NCBI RefSeq assembly: GCF_016907695.1
Contig: NZ_JAFBCK010000001.1
Span: 2,356,001-2,420,000 of the forward strand
Source: Actinokineospora baliensis
GTDB taxonomy: Bacteria > Actinomycetota > Actinomycetes > Mycobacteriales > Pseudonocardiaceae
Direction of reading: 5' to 3'
DNA length: 64,000 nt
Both the position numbers and the translations under genes were made by a program. Below are positions 62,312 through 64,000 of this stretch, piece after piece. Under the pieces are notes generated by a model. The model did no database searches. It was given only the letters and a program-made list of their open reading frames with translations, and was not told the DNA's origin. Numbering within the stretch: the stretch's first letter is position 1; the number at the start of each line of letters is the position of its first letter.

Positions 62312-63391
62312 ATGGTGAGTGGACAGCACGGCTACGACCAGTACGTCACGGGTGGGGTCCCGTGGGAGGACTACACGCTGGAACAGCTGATCAAGATGGT
62401 GGAGGACCAGGCGAGCGCTCCGCAGCTGGAGCAGTTGGCCACCGACTGGCGCAGCATGGGCGACCAGGTGGTCGCGGCCTCGGAGCTGCTCTCCATCGCG
62501 CTGTCGCAGCTGATGGAGTTCTGGGCGGGCAGCGCCGCCGAGCAGGCCCGCGAGGACGTCGACCTCAACGCGCGCTGGGTCGGCGACCTCGGCCACACCG
62601 CGCACGAGATCGGCCCGTCGATCGATGAGGCGGCCAACGCCTTGTCCGCCGTGCAGGCGGCGATGCCGGAGCTGCCCACCGCCCCGGCCGTGCAGCCCGC
62701 GCTCGCACCGGACAGCGCCCTGCGCGGCTACCAGTCGGGTGGCCCGTTGGTGGCCGCGATCAACGGCACCGCCGCGGGTACCGAGAGCGCGTTCGGCGCC
62801 GAGCAGGAGCACAACGCCCTCAAGGCCCGCGCCGTCGAGGCCATGCGCCGCTTCGAGGGCGCGGTGATCAGCATCGACGAGAAGATCCCGCAGTTCAGCG
62901 AGCGCCGCGACGGCGAGCACCTGAACCCGGGTGAGCCGGTCCCGACGCCGACCCCGCCGCCGGGCACCACGCCGCCGACCCCGTACCCGACCGACCCGGA
63001 GAAGCGCTGGGACGACCTGACCAAGGCCGACCCGAGCACCGCCGCGCAGGGTGTCGGCGAGACCGGCTACTCGGGCGGCGGCGGTTACTCGGGTGGCGCC
63101 GCTCCGCTGAGCGCCGACGCGTCCCGGCCGCCGTTGCAGTCCGGCGGTGCTGTCGGTGCGACGGAAGCCGTCACCGGCACCAACGCGCGGCCCGCGCTCA
63201 CCGGCGCGGGGGCGCCGGTCGCGGCGGCCGCGGGCGCGGGTGCCACGGGCATGGGCGGTATGCCGATGGGTGGGGCGGGTGCGGGCGGCGGTCAAGAGGC
63301 GGGCGGCGAGCACCGCAGGCGCTACCCGTACGACGGGGAAGACCCGTTCCTGTTGGACCAGAAGGCTTCCCCGCCGGTGATCGGGCTCTGA
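62312..63391 (+). CDS. WXG100/PPE-like secreted protein
   Basis: A 359-aa protein. The helical N-terminal domain has the WxG-type motif FWAGSAAEQAREDV between two long helices, as in ESX/type VII secretion substrates and PPE-type proteins. The C-terminal half is Pro/Gly/Ala-rich (PTPTPPPGTTPPTPYPTDPE; GATGMGGMPMGGAGAGGG) and ends with RRYPYDGEDPFLLDQKASPP. ATG 62312 has GGGGAG upstream. No secretion machinery is in the window. The downstream gene is probably co-transcribed. Confidence 0.82.
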   Translation: MVSGQHGYDQYVTGGVPWEDYTLEQLIKMVEDQASAPQLEQLATDWRSMGDQVVAASELLSIALSQLMEFWAGSAAEQAREDVDLNARWVGDLGHTAHEIGPSIDEAANALSAVQAAMPELPTAPAVQPALAPDSALRGYQSGGPLVAAINGTAAGTESAFGAEQEHNALKARAVEAMRRFEGAVISIDEKIPQFSERRDGEHLNPGEPVPTPTPPPGTTPPTPYPTDPEKRWDDLTKADPSTAAQGVGETGYSGGGGYSGGAAPLSADASRPPLQSGGAVGATEAVTGTNARPALTGAGAPVAAAAGAGATGMGGMPMGGAGAGGGQEAGGEHRRRYPYDGEDPFLLDQKASPPVIGL

Positions 63392-63410
63392 GGCCAGGGA
63401 GACCACGACG

Positions 63411-64000
63411 ATGCGCGAGTTCGACCAGTTCCCCGATGGCAGCCAGATCCCTGACGGCAACACCGTTTCGGTGCCGGTCATCGGGGCTCTCACGCCGCCG
63501 GTAGCCACCCCGGCCCCGCAGCCGGACGCGACCCCCGCGGCGGCTGCTGCGGACCCGGCACCGCTGCCGCCCACTCCGGACCCGGTCCCCGGCCCGGGGC
63601 CGCTCGCCCAGGCGGCGCCGTTCTCCGTGCCGGTCGCGCCCGTCGCGGCGCCGGAGGCCTACCAGCCGGGGGCATATCCCCAGTACCAGCCCGGCCCGGC
63701 GACCCACCAGTACGCGCCGCACCCGAACAACGCCACGAACCTCGCCGGAACCGGGTACCCGACCGTCGACCCGGACGCCCAGCCCTACCCATTACCCGCT
63801 CCCGTGACCGGGAACCCCACCCCGGCACCGCAGCCGATCCCGGTCCCCAGCGGTCCGCACTGGAGCCCCAAGCCCGGCAGGGCCGAGCACTACCCCAAGC
63901 CAGGTACGCCACCGCCCGCAGGCTCCGCGCCCACCCCGGACTACGGCAGCAAGCCGCCCCCGCAGCAGGGTGGCGGCGGCAACTTCCCGGACTCCAGGCC
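63411..64000 (+). CDS. Proline-rich protein, partial at the right edge
   Basis: At least 196 residues, starting with MREFDQFPDGSQIPDGNTVS and continuing in Pro/Ala/Gln-rich sequence with repeated PAPQP, YQPG and PSGP motifs. The frame runs off the end. It starts 19 bp after the WXG100/PPE-like gene and probably shares its message. It could be a companion secreted protein; low complexity prevents a family call. Confidence 0.7.
   Translation, partial: MREFDQFPDGSQIPDGNTVSVPVIGALTPPVATPAPQPDATPAAAAADPAPLPPTPDPVPGPGPLAQAAPFSVPVAPVAAPEAYQPGAYPQYQPGPATHQYAPHPNNATNLAGTGYPTVDPDAQPYPLPAPVTGNPTPAPQPIPVPSGPHWSPKPGRAEHYPKPGTPPPAGSAPTPDYGSKPPPQQGGGGNFPDSR

Noticed and set aside
61883..63574. Upstream extension of the ParB-like gene
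   Set aside because: The extension runs antisense to the WXG100/PPE-like gene, and a good ribosome-binding site supports ATG 61882.
1..64000. tRNA or rRNA genes
   Set aside because: No cloverleaf-like or rRNA sequence was noticed by eye on either strand; a tRNAscan-type search would settle it.

Overview
The window is high-GC actinobacterial DNA. Mycothiol synthesis (mshB), a SigE/RseA pair, TatB, a 7Fe ferredoxin, DUF3117, many GTG/TTG starts and many starts lying 6-8 nt behind a TANNNT hexamer all fit Actinobacteria. Gene order follows the Mycobacterium tuberculosis Rv1165-Rv1238 block (typA, lpqW, mshB, fdx, dapC ... dapD, dapE, LOG, folP2, gpgS, tagA, DUF3117, glgA/glgM, glgC, O-methyltransferase, sigE, rseA, htrA, tatB, mrp, MgtE-domain protein, lpqY-sugABC). 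The composition and the extra genes suggest a filamentous Pseudonocardiaceae-type actinomycete; the genus is not resolvable from sequence alone.

Layout. 0-1.7 kb: end of an unknown gene, a tryptophanyl-tRNA synthetase behind a Trp-codon leader peptide and hairpin, and a 46-aa Cys-rich protein facing an IdeR/DtxR-like box. 1.8-12 kb: typA, an LpqW-like lipoprotein and a five-gene oligopeptide ABC transporter. 12-16.4 kb: mshB, two conserved unknowns, a GNAT protein, ferredoxin, dapC. 16.4-23.3 kb is an accessory insert: zinc-finger protein, RhiA-like protein, nitrilase-like protein, secreted beta-trefoil-like protein, STAND NTPase with TPRs, CHAD protein. 23.3-38.5 kb: divergent dapD/dapE, two LOG-family proteins, an acyltransferase, folP2-gpgS, DivIVA-like, SRPBCC and tagA, a palindrome array, a PaaX-type regulator with an enoyl-CoA hydratase, DUF3117, leucyl aminopeptidase, glgA(M)/glgC and an O-methyltransferase. 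38.5-46.7 kb: sigE-rseA, a 1-kb pyrimidine-rich tract, htrA-tatB, mrp, MarR, DUF1003 and MgtE-domain proteins. 46.8-49.6 kb: three tandem HTH paralogues, with a long inverted-repeat hairpin element at their promoter. 49.9-64 kb: two HpcH/CitE-type proteins, an acyl-CoA dehydrogenase, lpqY-sugABC, small secreted and membrane proteins, a DUF11 remnant, a ParB-like protein and a WXG100/PPE-like protein followed by a proline-rich partial gene.

Functionally the core combines lysine/diaminopimelate synthesis (dapC, dapD, dapE), alpha-glucan, glucosylglycerate and trehalose metabolism (gpgS, glgA/M, glgC, sugABC), envelope stress (sigE, rseA, htrA, tatB) and redox/thiol metabolism (mshB, ferredoxin). 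The two most unusual non-coding objects are the palindrome array at 31116-31376, which fills a convergent gap, and the 164-bp hairpin element at 49572-49735. In the latter every transition difference between the arms is a G-U pair in plus-strand RNA. No CRISPR array, tRNA, rRNA or complete insertion sequence was seen.
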